Shown: piece after piece, positions 6,150 through 7,286 of the stretch | Layout: each line of letters starts with the position of its first letter | Numbering within the stretch: the stretch's first letter is position 1 | NCBI GenBank assembly: GCA_002403905.1 | Contig: DHIR01000293.1 | Coordinates: 1 to 7,286 of the forward strand | DNA length: 7,286 bases | Origin: Mucilaginibacter sp. UBA4741 | Lineage (GTDB): Bacteria; Bacteroidota; Bacteroidia; Sphingobacteriales; Sphingobacteriaceae | Reading direction: 5' to 3' | Program-made: the position numbers and the translations under genes | Notes under the pieces: model-generated | The model's input: only the letters and a program-made list of their open reading frames with translations | Database searches by the model: none | Told to the model about the DNA's origin: nothing

Positions 6150-6183
6150 TTTTATAAACTTTAAATCATAGTTGTAGATGATT
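6117..6183 (+). promoter_or_regulatory. thrS leader with two anticodon-arm-like hairpins (candidate operator)
   Basis: Hairpin 1: ATGATCAC (6117-6124) pairs perfectly with GTGATCAT (6133-6140), loop ACACGTAG. Hairpin 2: AATCAT (6164-6169) pairs perfectly with ATGATT (6178-6183), loop AGTTGTAG. Both loops are 8 nt, both carry a Thr anticodon sequence (CGU, UGU) at positions 4-6, and both end in AG. Loop 2 also has U just before the anticodon triplet, like U33 of tRNA. The 3' arm of hairpin 2 includes the thrS start codon, so it would block initiation. The 3' arm of hairpin 1 (GATCAT) could alternatively pair with the same start-codon segment. In Escherichia coli ThrRS represses its own translation by binding tRNA-Thr-like hairpins in the thrS leader; an analogous role here is inferred. 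Confidence 0.4.
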
Positions 6184-7286
6184 AATATTACACTACCCGA
6201 TGGGTCCGTTCGTCAGTATGACAAAGGGATCACAGCCATGCAGATAGCATTGTCTATCTCCGAAGGCTTAGCCCGTAACGTATTAGCCGCCGAAGTTGAC
6301 GGCGAAGTTTGGGACTCAAGCCGCGCAATTGAAAAAGATTCAAGCGTAAAATTGTTAACCTGGAATGATACTAAAGGTAAATCAACCTTTTGGCACTCAT
6401 CGGCCCACTTAATGGCCGAAGCGTTGGAAGCACTTTATCCCGGCACCAAATTTGGTATCGGTCCCGCTATCGAGACCGGCTTTTACTATGATGTTGACTT
6501 TGGCGACAAGGTTTTATCGTCAGATGAATTTAAACAAATCGAAGATACGATCATTGAGTTGGCAAAAACCAAAGCCGAGTTTGTACGCAAGCCTGTATCT
6601 AAAGCCGATGCCATAGCTTATTTTACTGAGAAAGATGACGAGTACAAGCTGGACCTGTTAAAGGATCTGCCTGATGGTGCCATTACTTTTTATACACAAG
6701 GTAACTTTACAGATCTTTGCCGCGGCCCGCATATACCTAACACTGGCTTTGTTAAAGCCGTTAAGGTAATGAGCCTTGCCGGTGCTTACTGGCGCGGCGA
6801 TGAAAGCCGTAAACAGTTAACCCGGATCTACGGCGTGACTTTCCCTAAAGCAAGCGAGTTAACAGATTACCTGCATTTACTGGAAGAAGCTAAGAAACGC
6901 GACCACCGTAAATTGGGGAAAGAACTGGAGTTATTTGCTTTCTCTGAAAAAGTGGGTATGGGCCTCCCATTGTGGTTGCCAAAAGGTACTGCTTTGCGCG
7001 AGCGTCTGGTTAACTTCTTGCAAAAAGCCCAGCAAAAAGCAGGTTATGAGCAGGTAATTACACCGCATATCGGTCACAAAAACCTGTATGTAACATCTGG
7101 TCACTATGAAAAATACGGTGCTGATTCTTTCCAGCCGATAAAAACACCGCAGGAGGGAGAGGAATTCTTCTTAAAACCGATGAACTGTCCGCACCATTGC
7201 GAGATATATAAAACAAAACCACGGTCATACAAAGATCTTCCGGTTAGGTTAGCAGAGTTTGGTACCGTTTACCGTTACGAGCAAAG
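6178..7286 (+). CDS. thrS: Threonyl-tRNA synthetase, N-terminal 369 residues (runs off window)
   Basis: Class II aminoacyl-tRNA synthetase joining threonine to tRNA-Thr in the cytoplasm. The visible part holds a TGS domain (1-62; [23 protein letters not shown]), the editing domain with HSSAH (His73, His77) and CRGPH (Cys181, His185), which hydrolyses Ser-tRNA-Thr, and the start of the catalytic core: motif 1 region [13 protein letters not shown] (262-274), KPMNCPHH (333-340) with the probable zinc-binding Cys337, and motif 2 [12 protein letters not shown] (357-368). Motif 3 and the anticodon-binding domain, about 270 more residues, lie beyond the right edge. The start at ATG 6178 is fixed by an in-frame TAG immediately upstream. 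The frame is intact to the last base of the window. The leader upstream may control its translation. Confidence 0.97.
   Translation, partial: MINITLPDGSVRQYDKGITAMQIALSISEGLARNVLAAEVDGEVWDSSRAIEKDSSVKLLTWNDTKGKSTFWHSSAHLMAEALEALYPGTKFGIGPAIETGFYYDVDFGDKVLSSDEFKQIEDTIIELAKTKAEFVRKPVSKADAIAYFTEKDDEYKLDLLKDLPDGAITFYTQGNFTDLCRGPHIPNTGFVKAVKVMSLAGAYWRGDESRKQLTRIYGVTFPKASELTDYLHLLEEAKKRDHRKLGKELELFAFSEKVGMGLPLWLPKGTALRERLVNFLQKAQQKAGYEQVITPHIGHKNLYVTSGHYEKYGADSFQPIKTPQEGEEFFLKPMNCPHHCEIYKTKPRSYKDLPVRLAEFGTVYRYEQ

Noticed and set aside
1..7286. tRNA or rRNA genes
   Set aside because: No cloverleaf-like segment with a conserved T-arm sequence and no rRNA-like stretch was noticed on either strand; no scan program was run.

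Overview
The window looks like chromosomal DNA from a Bacteroidota member, most likely Sphingobacteriaceae (Mucilaginibacter/Pedobacter-like). The grounds are moderate GC, AT-rich intergenic regions, weak or absent Shine-Dalgarno sequences, several TAnnTTTG-like -7 promoter elements instead of a sigma70-type -10 box, and a secreted family 2 glycoside hydrolase of the type common in these polysaccharide degraders. The assignment rests on sequence style and protein flavour, not on a database search.

Layout. On the left edge, minus strand, is a type II toxin-antitoxin module: a complete Phd/YefM-like antitoxin (250 to 17) whose stop overlaps by ATGA the start of a toxin that runs off the window after six codons and two bases. 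The visible toxin start, MNYLLD, is the classic opening of a PIN-domain (VapC-like) RNase. Two adjoining perfect palindromes cover the antitoxin promoter and look like an autoregulatory operator. On the plus strand follow a UMF1/Atg22-like MFS transporter (358-1665), a LutA/YkgE-type cysteine-rich (CCG-domain) protein (1722-2450) and a secreted protein of unknown function, possibly DUF4468-like (2542-3114). A 364-bp gene-free stretch (3115-3478) holds four copies of a TGT(T/A)CCA core, a 7-bp inverted repeat and a good terminator. Then comes a large minus-strand secreted glycoside hydrolase of family 2 (5716-3479) with both catalytic glutamates and an extra C-terminal beta-sandwich region. A small plus-strand protein with a KTSC-like pattern (annotated start ATG 5777, probable start GTG 5828, to 6055) and the first 369 codons of threonyl-tRNA synthetase (thrS, 6178 to the window end) close the window.

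How the parts fit. Most genes look like independent transcription units. The transporter and LutA-like gene are close (56 bp) and may be co-transcribed, but there is no lutB or lutC beside them. The hydrolase is an orphan: no SusC/SusD pair, regulator or other carbohydrate enzyme is visible here. thrS usually heads a thrS-infC-rpmI-rplT cluster, which would lie beyond the right edge.

The most interesting signal is not a protein. The roughly 70-nt thrS leader carries two hairpins, each with an 8-nt loop in which positions 4 to 6 are a tRNA-Thr anticodon (CGU in one, UGU in the other), followed in both by AG. The second hairpin encloses the thrS start codon and the first overlaps a 10-codon upstream reading frame. 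This resembles in principle the tRNA-mimicking operator of Escherichia coli thrS, and is offered as a testable hypothesis only.
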